This document shows, piece by piece, positions 1-12,200 of a stretch of 64,000 nt of DNA. Under the pieces are notes generated by a model. It ran no database searches. It was given only the letters and a program-made list of their open reading frames with translations, and was not told the DNA's origin. A program made the position numbers and the translations under genes. Every line of letters begins with the position of its first letter. Position 1 is the first letter of the stretch. Origin of the DNA: Gordionus sp. m RMFG-2023 (lineage: Eukaryota > Nematomorpha > Gordioida > Chordodea > Parachordodidae); the NCBI RefSeq assembly GCF_954871325.1, contig NC_088776.1:60412954-60476953 (forward strand), read 5' to 3'.

Positions 1-329
1 CCCAAAAATTGTACCTTTTTATTTCAAAAAATAAAAAACATTTCCCCAAAGCTGTTTTTTTATTTGTTTTTTTTTCTGTACGGTTGGCATCTTAAAATAC
101 ATTATCGTTTTTACCAAAGTTTTTTATATATTAGGGCAACAAAGGAAATTTTTTTTTTAAAAAAAAGATAGCCTTAAAGATGCATTCTCAAAGTTTTCTC
201 CTATATTAGGATCATATACTATTTTGGAATGACATTGATTTGAAGCGATTAAAAAAAAACGCACAATTTTCACGCCGATTTTGGGAGGCTATGTTACTAA
301 AAAAAAATAAGAAGATGACTTTTATAGGT
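1..329. other. AT-rich non-coding sequence
   Basis: No exon-like frame is visible. It probably lies in the intron upstream of the first Munc18 exon in the window, because that exon begins in the middle of the protein. Confidence 0.4.
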
Positions 330-557
330 AGTTTTGTTAAACGGATCGATTTGAGCCCATTTTTAAAAACGGCTAACTCGATATTTTAGCCGGAAAAATA
401 CTGTCTGATCTTCTAGATTTCGTTGATAGATGTTCAAACCTCTGTGCCACCTACGTGCAAAATCATCTTAAGGCTTGCATAATATTTTTCCGGCTAAAAT
501 ATTGAGTTAGCCTTTTTTTTAAAAATCGGCACAAAATGAACCGTTTAACAACACTAG
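330..557. mobile_element. hAT-like MITE (GTGTTGTTAAACGG family), near-complete copy
   Basis: The ends are inverted: the left starts TAGTTTTGTTAAACGG and the right ends CCGTTTAACAACACTA. Inside are mirrored blocks containing GGCTAACTC and TTTTAGCCGG. TTATAGG occurs directly outside both ends (about 322-328 and 558-564), giving a 7 of 8 match for an 8-bp target duplication, which is typical of hAT transposons. There is no coding capacity, so it must have been moved by a transposase encoded elsewhere. At least nine related copies lie in this window. Confidence 0.7.
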
Positions 558-1484
558 TTATAGGCATATTATTAAGCTAATTTTAAATGATTAATTTATC
601 CCTTTTTAAAATATTCCCCTTTTTAACGTTCTACCCTGTAAAAATTACTCGAAAATTTTCGATTTTATATAATTTTAAAAGGCTTTATATTTAAGGATTT
701 TATGGAATAAAATTTTTTATACCAATCTTAGTGTGTTCACGATTTCACTCATTGCTAAACAGCCAGCTGAACATATTTTGACTTATACGTACGCTTTTAT
801 CATTTAGCGTGCTGCCAATGATTTCTCCATCCTAAAATAGGAATTTTTGTTGGCGATAAAGGGTTGTTTAAATAGCTAAGCAGAGTCGACTTAGCCGCGA
901 CCGGCTCACTTAAGTTGGCTCAGCTGATGATACATATTCCTAATCTGCAATCAGAACCTCTTTGTTGTGATAGACTTCTTTAAGCCTCTGTAGAAAAAAA
1001 ATTGATTACTCTTTTGGCCTCCTAGTACAATGCCAAAATCAGAAAGAAGGCTTAGACCAGAAAAAGCTGGAGAAACAATTTTTTCATTTTAAATATTTTA
1101 ATGATTAATCTATGTTATTTTATACATTTGAGTATTTGTTTGTTAGTGTTAAAATAAGAAATATAAAATCAAATTTAAATTGATTAAAAAAATTTTAAAT
1201 TTTTTTTTAAAGCATAGGAAAAAGGGCCAAATAATTTTTACTTATTGAACTTTTAAAAAAATTAATTTAAATCATATTTAAAAAGATATTTGTAGTTTTA
1301 ATCTTAAAACGATTTTTTGAGTGATCAATTTTCGATAAATTATTATGCTTAAGTTGGGATAAATATAAATTAAATAAACATTTGAATTGAGAATATTAAA
1401 GAATGTTTATTCAAACCTGGGGGTTATAGACCTGCCCGTTATAACTATATATCTTTATAATTTACTATAAAATAGATCATCTCT

Positions 1485-1604
<120 letters not shown>

Positions 1605-1725
1605 TAAACTTATTGAATACATATAAAATATATATATCTAATAGGTGTGTTTATTTTTCATTTGAATAAGTGCTGCCAAATTTATTTATAATATATATAT
1701 TTGAAAAATCGTGATTTTTGGAAAA

Positions 1726-1798
1726 CCGTCTGTGGTCTAGTCGGCAAGAGCGTCGCTTACCAATCTGAAGTTCTGGGTTCGAATACCAGCAAAGATCA
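1726..1798 (+). repeat. tRNA-like Pol III promoter sequence, possible SINE head
   Basis: An A-box-like TGGTCTAGTCGG (1733-1744) and a B-box-like GGTTCGAAT (1777-1785) are spaced as in a tRNA gene, with a T-arm-like CTGGG/ACCAG stem. The sequence that would form the acceptor stem does not pair, and the anticodon arm pairs poorly. It is therefore more likely a tRNA-derived SINE head or a tRNA pseudogene than a working tRNA. No second copy was noticed in the window. Confidence 0.4.
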
Positions 1799-1940
1799 TG
1801 TTTTTTTTCTTAATTTAACTTGGTGGTTCCCTCCTTGGGGGATGACGTATAGGAGGTAGAACTCGACCACGTGATTCCGTGAGGAGGGTCTTATTCGCAT
1901 TCTAATTTGGTCGGTATTTAGAAAACTTGGTAGTATCTAT

Positions 1941-2880
1941 TAGAGGTCTGCTTTGGGCGGGGTTTCCGCCCGCCCACACTCACCCATCTATGTGGGTGGG
2001 CGGATGGACGGGTAAAAAATTTTTCGAGAATGGCGGGCGGGCGGGTTAAGGAAATTTCAAATTTTTGTTCAAAAACAAACTAAAACAAAATAATTGTTTA
2101 AATGATCTATAACAATATTTCTTTTTTTTTATTGTACCAATCGTTTTTTTTTAAGTGAAGAACATTTACCTAACTATATTATGTAATAAACACAACGATA
2201 AAACATTTTTCTTAGAATAAATAAACATTTTTGTCTATTAAAAATTTCCTTTTATGGGAATGTAATAAAACTTTTCTCTTAAAATTTCCTTTTTTTGGGT
2301 TTGCTTTCACTTTTATTTAAAGGTCTCACTTGAGGAAGAGGATATCCTACTTTGGTGGAAATGACAAGAAAGAGATTTGCCAAAGCTATCAAGATTAGCA
2401 AGAAAAATATTGGCAATTCTTGCAATTAGTGCTTCTTCCGAAAGCCGATTTAGCATTTCTGGAAGATTTTTAGAACAAAGAAGAACGTGTTTGATTGAAT
2501 CCAGAAAATGTCGATTCATTATTATTTTTGCATTTATAATTACATTCAATATTAATTTTTACATTTATATTTTTTTTCATGAATGAATATTCAATTTGAT
2601 CAAATAAGTTGTCCATAATTTACATTTGATTATTTTTTATACTTTATATTAATTTCCTAAATTATAAACTTTTTGCAGAGGTTGCAATGCTGAAATATTT
2701 TTATTAGATGCTTTAAAAAAAATGAAAGAATGACCATAATTAAATTTTACAAGCGGGCTTGGGTTAAAATTTTTTTTATAAATAATGAGCGGGCGGGTAA
2801 AAAATTTTAGACCAATGGGCGGACGGGCGGGCGGGTAAGGAATTGAGCGGGGCGGGCGTGTTAAATTTTTTTTTAAATAT
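1941..2880 (+). mobile_element. hAT transposon remnant with GGGCGGG subterminal repeats
   Basis: It starts with TAGAGGTCTGC, the end motif shared by several elements here (7323, 18346, 19898). Both ends contain clusters of GGGCGGG/CCCGCCC (1957-2050 and 2790-2870). Between them sits a piece of hAT transposase coding sequence (2332-2538). A clear matching right end is missing, so the element looks truncated. Confidence 0.65.
2332..2538 (+). pseudogene. hAT transposase C-terminal dimerisation domain, broken
   Basis: The frame reads LLWWK, then DLPKLSRLARKILAILAIS, then ASSESRFSISGR and LEQRRTCL. This matches the order of the hAT C-terminal dimerisation region (WW, P-LS-LAR, S-S-ER-FS-aGR, RR--L). 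One in-frame stop follows the WWK motif and nothing upstream of the domain is recognisable. It is a decayed DNA transposon gene and codes for no functional protein. Confidence 0.75.
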
Positions 2881-3222
2881 TGGATGGGCTGGTTTTTGTG
2901 CGAAATTATTTATTAAAAATATAAAATATACTATATTAATTCGGAAGAATGATTGAAAGGTTTATTTTACTTTCGTGGTATAGCGGCTAATAAAAACAAA
3001 TTCATAGCCTTGACCTAACCCCGCATTTGCGGTTGGCGGTAATTTTTATATACTTCGCCGCGAATTCGCGCTAACTGGGAATTCAGGGTAAGGCGGATTA
3101 ATCTCTTTTAAAATCTAAAATAAAATGGCAATTGAAAAAACTGCCATTTTTTATGTATTCTTATTCTTATTTTTTTTTATACACGTCATACTATATTTAT
3201 AGTCTGTTTCCGTTCTCATCAG

Positions 3223-6200
3223 GGATTTCGATAATCCACTTCATTACATGTACAAAGGCGCCCATGTTTATTTTACTGAAGGTTTTTTTTTTTTTTTATT
3301 TACGCAAAATTTTTTTTAGCATGATTTTTTTTTTTTTGTTTATTTTACGAATGTGCCTGCCTTACCCGTTTAAGGTGTTCTGTATTGTATCGTTTTTTTT
3401 TAAAAAAAAAAAAATTGAATTCTATTCGACAACCAAAAAAATATTATTTTTTTTTCGCAAAAACGCTAACAAACCCTAACGATTTCCAAATTAAATGGTG
3501 GAATTTGAAGAAATATAACAATCTAGAGTTCGGTTTTTTCTTTTGAGTTTTTTTCAACATTCTAACCCCCCCCCCACCCATCCAAAATGCAAATTAGAAT
3601 CTTCATAAATTTTATTTACATAAAATCATTCGCTTTCTTTCCTTTCTACCCGCGAAAGCTGTGAAACTTTTTGAATTTTTTTTTTACTTTTTTTTGATTA
3701 AATAATGCGCTGTTATTCAACTAATTCATCTTCCTCTTCTTCTCCGTTTAATAGCGATTTCCAGGTTGGCCACGTTTTCCCTCCGATTTAATCGCTAGGA
3801 AATTTTTTTAGCAAGGTTTTTACAATTCGGATTCCCTTCCTGACATCACCCCCCCCCCCCCTTTTAGGTGGTACCCCGGTCGAGGAGACGGTGATCCTAT
3901 TCTAGACCCAGACCACAGGGAACCTTCTAGACCTCCATTAGTCGCCAAAAGACGTAGGCAGAGGCTTATTCATCTCATTGGAATCCCAAGAACCCTAATC
4001 TCATAGAGATAGGATTGTCCAAAGGGTGATATATTGTAATATTTCGTTATTAACCTCCTTTGTAAGAAAAATTTACCGCGCGATACTAGAAAATCAAAAA
4101 TATATAAAGTGCATGACATGTCATTTTTTTTTTTGGTAGCATGCTTATTATTTAGAATCTGATATTTGCTTAATAGATAGACTAGATATTCTAAATTAAT
4201 ATACTAAAACGATAAAGGGGGGGGGTGGGTTTATAACTTTGTGATTAATTATATTCATATCGGTACTCAATTATTTCCGGAAACCTGCTGCTAATACTCT
4301 CCAAAACTGTAATAGAGTCAGATTTGAATCCGCATTTATAACGAAAACATGAGCGTGGGCACCTAAATTTAGCAGGCTCATTCTAAGCCGAAAGGTCAAA
4401 TATGGTCAGTGAATTGTAGATTCCATCAGAATTTTATCTTCTTTTCCCCTTCATAATATTGCATTATACTTTTGTACGAAAAGATGACGAAAAAAACGTT
4501 TTTTTCCCCGGTTTTACCCTGTTTTTTATTTATTAAATGCGGATTTAATTTAATTTTTTTTTTTCCTTTGTTTTTTTTTTATATTTGAAAAAAAAAAAAA
4601 ACTAAAGAATATTCGTATATTGATGCAAGAAAATAAAAAACGTAAAATGTACAAAGCCCAGCATGTCTATTTTATAGAAGGTTATATAATATATATATTT
4701 TTTGGGAGGAGTGTAAAGAGATATTATTTTTTTTAAAGCCCGCTTTGGTTCAATTTTCCCGAACAGCCCTATTAAGATTTTAGCGAGGCAAATAGATGTC
4801 CAAGCATTGCTGCCAGCCTATGGCTTGTTAAACGCGGCTCGTTTTGAGCCGATTTTTAAAATACGGCTGACTTCAATATTTTAGCCGCTAAAATATCGCC
4901 TAAACCTCGAGAGATTTCGATGGTATACGTCTAGATCTTCGTTCCTTCTACCAACAAAATCTTCAGAACTTTGATATTTTAGCCGCTAAAATATCGCCTA
5001 AACCTCGAGAGATTTCAATGGTATACGTCTAGATCTTCGTTCCTTCTACCAACAAAATCTTCAGAACTTTGATATTTTAGCCGGTAAAATATCGCCTAAA
5101 CCTCGAGAGATTTCGATGGTATACGTCTAGATCTTCATTCCTTCTACCAACAAAATCTTCATAACTTTGATATTTTAGCAGGTAAAATATCGCCTAAACC
5201 TCGAGAGATTTCGATGGTATACGTCTAGATCTTCGTTCCTTCTACCAACAAAATCTTCAGAACTTTAATATTTTAGCCGGTAAAATATCGCCTAAACTTA
5301 GAGAGATTTCGATGGTATACGTCTAGATCTTCGTTCCTTCTACCAACAAAATCTTCAGAACTTTAATATTTTAGCCGGTAAAATATCGCCTAAACTTAGA
5401 GAGATTTCGATGGTATACGTCTAGATCTTCGTTCCTTCTACCAACAAAATCTTCAGAACTTTAATATTTTAGCCGGTAAAATATCGCCTCTAAACCTCGA
5501 GAGATTTCGATGGTATACGTCTAGATCTTCGTTCCTTCTACGAACAAAATCTTCAGAGCTTTCGTAAGATTTTTCTGGATGAAATAATGAGTCAGCCGTT
5601 TTTTAAAAATCCGAAACGAGCCGTTACACAACACTACTGCCAGCTGTGAACAAAATCTTTTGACTTACTACAATAAGATTATTTTGGTTACAATTCTAAT
5701 CTGGCTTCTTAGCAACCCTACTTTGATGAGCATGCTCACTTTATTGAGTTCATGACATAGTTATATTACTTGTCAATTATTTTTTCGTTTAGCTTAATAT
5801 GTGACTTGATATGATTGCCCCTTGCTACATGTATTAAAAAAAAAGAAGCATGCCATCTTTTTTTTACGCCAGTGAATGTATGAAATGTATGTAACCCAAT
5901 TTAATTTAACCAATTATTTTTTAAGCCTGCCCAGACGAACTCTTCAATACCCTCTGCAAATCGGGCATAGGCAAAATGATTAAAACCCTCAAAGAGATCA
6001 ATATAGCTTTCCTCCCTTACGAAGCTCAGGTATTGTTTAGAATTTTTTTTAAAATAAAAAAAAAATATAACCGAGATGAATGAATGTTTATTTTAACCTA
6101 ATCAATAATTAACTATTCTAATTAGTATTTTTTTTTTTTTAAATTGTTTAGTTTCTTTTAAACCTTTTCGTAAAATAGTGAAGGGTCGGAAGGGAAAAAA

Positions 6201-9200
6201 GATCCGACATAAAAACGGATTAATGCGATGACCCCAGAATATTAGCACGGTTTTAGTCTAAGACCTATTGGACCGACCGAACCCATTACCCTTTCCTATT
6301 ATTTAAAATGAATAGCTGTCACATTGGAGGGCACTATTTAACCGGGGGAAAAAATACATTCATTCATCCTTAACCCTTTATTTTAGGTTTATTCTTTGGA
6401 TTGTCGAGAGGCCTTTCAATATTTTTACAACACTCATCGGAACGCAGGTCGACTCGCCCATTTGGAAAGGGTTGCCGAACAGCTGGCTACTTTGTGTTCG
6501 ACCCTAGGAGAATACCCTATGCTCAGATATAGAAGGTTTTTTTATATATATAAATGGAGGGAACGGGAGAGGGAGAAGAAAAAAAAAATGAAATAAATAA
6601 ACATTTTATTTATTTCATTTTTTAAGCGGGCTAGATCGCAACGTAGAACTGGTGCAGCTAATGCAACAAAAGTTGGACGCGTACAAAGCCGACGACCCTA
6701 GCATGGGTGAGGGTCCGGACAAGGCCCGGTCGCTTCTGCTTGTCCTGGACCGCGGGTTCGATCCCATTTCCCCCTTGCTACACGAGCTCACGTTCCAGGC
6801 CATGGCGGAAGACCTGCTCGACATCAAGAACGACGTTTACAAGTAAGTGGACATGGACAGTTTAATAATTTTTTAAATCGTCTTATGTTTTATAAAATTT
6901 ACGTATTTTCCATGAGGATTGTAATAATATATAAAAAAATAAATTGATAAAAACAAACGCTTGCTTTTTCTCTCTTTCCCCCTATTATATATATATCATC
7001 CTGGGATTTGGAATTTATCGATTTCAAATCATATGATGTACCCAAAGGCAATTTTTAAATATTTAGAAACCTGATTTGAAGGGAAATTTACACATTGTTT
7101 AATTTCTAACAATTTTGCTTAATTTTTATTGTCGAATTTCTAACAATTTTGCATTATTTATATTGTCGAATTTTTAACAATTTTGCTTAGAACTTTGTAA
7201 GTATTCTTAATATTAATTTTATTTTTTAAATAGATTTTGCAAAGGTTTATTGCCAAAATTGATCAGAAATTTATAGGATATAGGTATTCTATACATGCTG
7301 CAATCAGTGAAGGGTATATTACTAGAAGTCTGCAATGGTCGGGTCTCTTAAAATATTTTCCACATTGAGCGGATGGCCGCCTAGTTGGGAAATTTTTTTA
7401 TAAAGTATTGGGCGGGGCGTGGGCGGGTGAGTTTAATATTTTCTAGGTTAAGTGAGCAGAACACGGACCTCGATTTATTTTAAAAGAATAGTTTTATTTC
7501 ATAATATTGCATATTTATTTTTAAATTAAAAAAATACATTAAAATAAATGAACAAGTAGCCAAACCAGCCAAACGGTTGCAGACCTCTAATATATATATC
7601 ACTAACTTGATTTGATTGGCGCTATTCATTTTTTTAAATGCATAAAAATGTCCGTACATAGGAGTCAACTGTAAGCGCCATTTTGTGATTTGCATGCCGA
7701 TTAAATGACCTTAATGTGCATTGCATTCATATGATGATAAGTAAAGGCAATTGGTCGAAGTTTGAAGCCACAAAATGACGCTACAGCTGACTCCAATGTA
7801 TGGACGGACACTTTTAAATAATGAATCGCCAATTCAGTAGGATATACAAAGTTCATTTGCTGGAATACATTTCCGGTTCAAATAAAATTTCCTTAAAACA
7901 AATCTCCCTCAAGTAAAACGATATAAATTAAGAGATGCTAAATCCCTCCAGGGATTCCATATCCCAATAACGACTCTTTTAAAAAAATCTCCCTCAAGTA
8001 AAAACGATATAAATTAAGAGATTCTATATCCCTCCTCCAGGGATTCCATATCCCAATAACGACTCATACAATAATAAATACGAAACTAACTTTTTGCGAT
8101 TATGTTTAAGCACGTATCCCCTCTTATCTCAAATCCCCTCTCATTTTTATTATCTATTTTTCTTTTTTAACACAAAAATTGTATTTTTTTTATTTATTAT
8201 TTTATCTCCTAACCGTAAAGGATTCTCTTCTCCCTTTGACGTAATTCGTCCATTTCTAACTTGATTATAATTAGTGCGCCCTTTCGCTAGTTGCAGGTTA
8301 AAATTTAGGTGATAGTATATGTATATATATTAACGAGGATAGGCTGAAAACTTAGCCTATTAAAGTCAGATCCGATCAATGCAATCGTGAACGCGTTTTC
8401 TATCGATTTAATTCTAATTTTTTTTCCCCTTAAAAACGCTTAGGTACGAAACGGCTGGGACTGAGGGCCCTAAGGATAAAGAAGTTCTTCTAGACGAGAA
8501 CGATGAGCTATGGGTCCAGCTGAGGCATCAGCACATCGCCATAGTTTCGCAGTGAGCATTCATTCCTTTATTTTTATTCTACAACAAAAAAAAATGTCTT
8601 CATTTATTATTTCCTAACTTTCTTACTTTCCCATTTTTTTTCATTTTAAACGGCTAACTCAATATTTTAGCCAAAAAAAATTCTGATTAAGGCTGTTCCA
8701 AACCTTTCTGTCATAGATGAGAAAAATCTTCAGGCTGGAATAATATTTTTCTAGATAAAATAGCCGTTTTTAAAAATCGACTCAAATAAGAGGGGTTCAA
8801 TAACACTAAGTACAAGGATGAAAAAAAAAATTTGACGGCGTTCAATTTTTGGCTTTTTTCTATCATAATTTTAACAACACTAGCCCAAAGTTTAACATGA
8901 TCTAGATAGCATTCGCCCCGTAGTTTTATTGATCGCTTTTTTTTTCCTTTCCATATTCCTCCTCTAGGGCCGTGACCAAACAACTAAAAAAATTCGCCGA
9001 AAATAAGAGGCTCACCAACTCTTCATCGTCCACTTCCGCCGGCGGGGCCAATGCCGGCGCATTAGCGCCTTCTAGCGACAAAGCCACCCTCCGCGATCTT
9101 ACCCACATGCTTAAACGTATGCCCCAGTACCAGAAGGAACTCTCCAAATACGCGACGCAACTTCATTTAGCCGAAGATTGCATGAGGACTTACCAAGGGA

Positions 9201-12200
9201 GAACTGATAAGCTTTGCAGGGTCGAGCAGGTTTGATTATTTTTAATTTTTTTTTTTGTGAAGACATAATAATCTTAACTATTTTCATCTAATTTGCGAAA
9301 ATGGTCATTTCCTGGTACCCAGGTTGGCCTCAAAAAAAAAACTATAATATATATATTTAAAATTTTTGGCTTATTTACTTTTATGATATATAATAATAGC
9401 TCTTTCGCCCGAAATAAAATTTATTTAAAATTAAAACATGTAACGTGTGTGAGAGATATGGGTGCAGGGATTTCTAGAGTTCTGCACCCTCATTTGCCAA
9501 CAGTGATATCCAAATTCTAATTAGCCCTCTTCAATTTCAATGGCCATCTAAGCGTCTTAAACCCCTTTAATCACTTTTCCCGTAGTAAAAGTCCCTGTAT
9601 GGATTAAGGTTAATATAATATTTAAAATGGTTCGTAATGTGATTTACTAATTTTTTTATTGATAACGTGACCAAAGATTATGGTACACGTGATTATTGTA
9701 GACATACTGATACAAATTTGAAATAAATCATCTTATGATTACAGCAATCTCTTCTTTTTTTTAAAAAAAAAGTGAATGCTCAGATACAACACTCCGATTC
9801 TCAACCAATGTTAAGAGTTATTACGTCAAAATTCCAAAAAAAATATCGTCCGGACTGAGCATGAGTTACATCCGATTGTAATCAGATAAGTCGCCTGACT
9901 CAAAATAAGCGAAATGGGCCTGATTTAGCCTGCTCAACACTTAACATAAAACATATGTTAATATCCTAACAATTACAATTTAAAATTCACAGTTATTGCC
10001 AAATATCATTTGGCAAAAATGGTGTGGTCATTTCACTTAGACTGAGTCAGACTTTGGAGTTATAAGAAAACGTGTTTTTTTATGTGGGTTCCAATTTTGA
10101 AAAAAAATGAAAATAAACAACAAAAAATTTAGGATTTAGCTATGGGAACGGATGCCGAAGGCGAAAAAATTAAAGATCACATGAAAAACATAGTGCCCAT
10201 CTTGCTCGACCAAAACGTGGCTGTCAATGACAAAATTCGAATAATCTCCCTCTACATTATCAATAAAAACGGTAAATATATCTTCTTCTTTAGAAAAAAA
10301 AATTAAAATAAACTTGATTGACTTGCCATTTTTTTTAAAGTGAATGAGTCAACCCTCATTGACGTTGATAAGAGTACCCCCCTTTTAACCCTCTGCCAAA
10401 TTTTTTTTATTATTATTCGTAAAGCCATAGTATATTGATATGCAAGTGTCCTAAATCTAATTTTTAAACATTGTAGCCTTGCAAAGGTATTTTTTTGGAT
10501 TTTATGGTAGCAAAAAGAGTAACAATGATTTATGGTTTTTTTAGGAATATTTTTATCATTTATACCATGCAAATGCTTGAGAACAGGAGAGAAGGGATAG
10601 TAAGGAAAAGACATGAAATTTTTTTTAAAAGACCCTCCTCCCCCATCATCTGTAAAATATATTAACCAATCAACAAAAGGTATATCGGAAGAAAACTTAG
10701 CCAAATTGATCCAACACGCCCAAGTGCCCATTAGCGAGAAAAGCCTTATAGTCAACATGCAACTGCTCGGCGTTCCTATAATTCAAAATGTAAGTCGATT
10801 TTGATATACGGCTGTCAAATCAACCTATCATCCCCCCCTGCCAGTTCATATTGTTTAATTTTTTCATTACTATCGAAAGGAAGAAACTAACACTAATGAA
10901 TAAATAGATGACTACCCGTGATAAAAATTTCATTTATGTATTTTTAATGGAGGTCTGCAAAATCCTCGAAAACCCACTCCTGTACCCCCCGGCTATACAT
11001 TGCGATTCATTTTGGGGCCGGGACCATATTTTTCACTTGGGGTATCCGTCGGGTATAGAAATATTTTATGGTGCGCACAGATTGAGCATTTCAAACGCCG
11101 CGTTGCAAGCGCCAATAATACATTTCAAAATGTCCTAGCGCAAATTGGTAAAGTTACCGTTTGGCTTTAAAAACGCAATAAGGTTTTCTTTTTCATTACT
11201 TCTTTTTATTCTTCGCTTTGTGATATTAATATATAAAAATGTAATATAAAATAACTTACTTTTATCCATCCTAAAAAAAGGAATATTTTAGAAAATTAAA
11301 AGAAATAAGAAAAGGCAGACGATAATATAATTTTTCAAAAAACAAATCCTATTTTTTTTTATTTAGAAACTTATTTAAAATTTAGAATCGACGGATATTA
11401 AATAAAAAAAAAATACAACCTCAATTTAAACAATAGACGCGTTACGCCTTTTTTTTAAATTTAATAGTTACGGCAAAACGGAAACGCTCAATTTGTTCCC
11501 ACTATTACAGTTTTGAATTTAATTAGCGATACCATATCTGGACCGGGGTGGGTTCGGGTCGCTAAAATATTTTTCATCTTTTAACATGTCGAGTTAGAAT
11601 ATATAATATAAATATGTATAAAAATGAACTGTTTCTACTTGCAGAACTCCCTAATTTGTGAAATATGTTGGATAATCGATTTAATTGACATTTTGATTTA
11701 TTTTGTATAACTATGCGTTTTTTCTCGTTTTCCAGGGTACCAAGAAAAAAATGTGGACTTACCCAAGAAAGGAACGAATAAACGAAAACACCTATCAAAT
11801 GTCCAGATGGACACCTATCGTTAAGGATATCATGGAAGTTTAATTTTATATATTTATTTAAATATATATTTCAAAAAAATGATTCAGGATTCTATAGAAG
11901 ATAAATTGGACATGAAAACGTTCCCGTACTTCGGGATCAGAAATCCCACTTCGTACGGCAGAAGCGTTCCTACTAGGTATTTCTCCATGATCCTATCTTT
12001 TTTCTTAATTTTTTTCTTTCTTTCTCTCTCTCTCTCACAAAAAGCGCCAGATACGGGCATTGGCACAAGGAGAAAGGTATAGCCACTTTCAAATCCGTTC
12101 CGCGCCTCATCATATTCATAATGGGCGGAGTCACGTTCTCCGAAATGCGATCAGCGTACGAAGTTACCCAGTCCTACAAAAATTGGGAAGTCATCATAGG

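Noticed and set aside
1726-1798. Functional tRNA gene
   Set aside because: A and B boxes are present, but the acceptor stem does not pair and the anticodon arm is poor.
4879-5570. CRISPR-like regular repeat
   Set aside because: The 98-bp units are contiguous tandem repeats without unique spacers, in animal DNA and inside a MITE.
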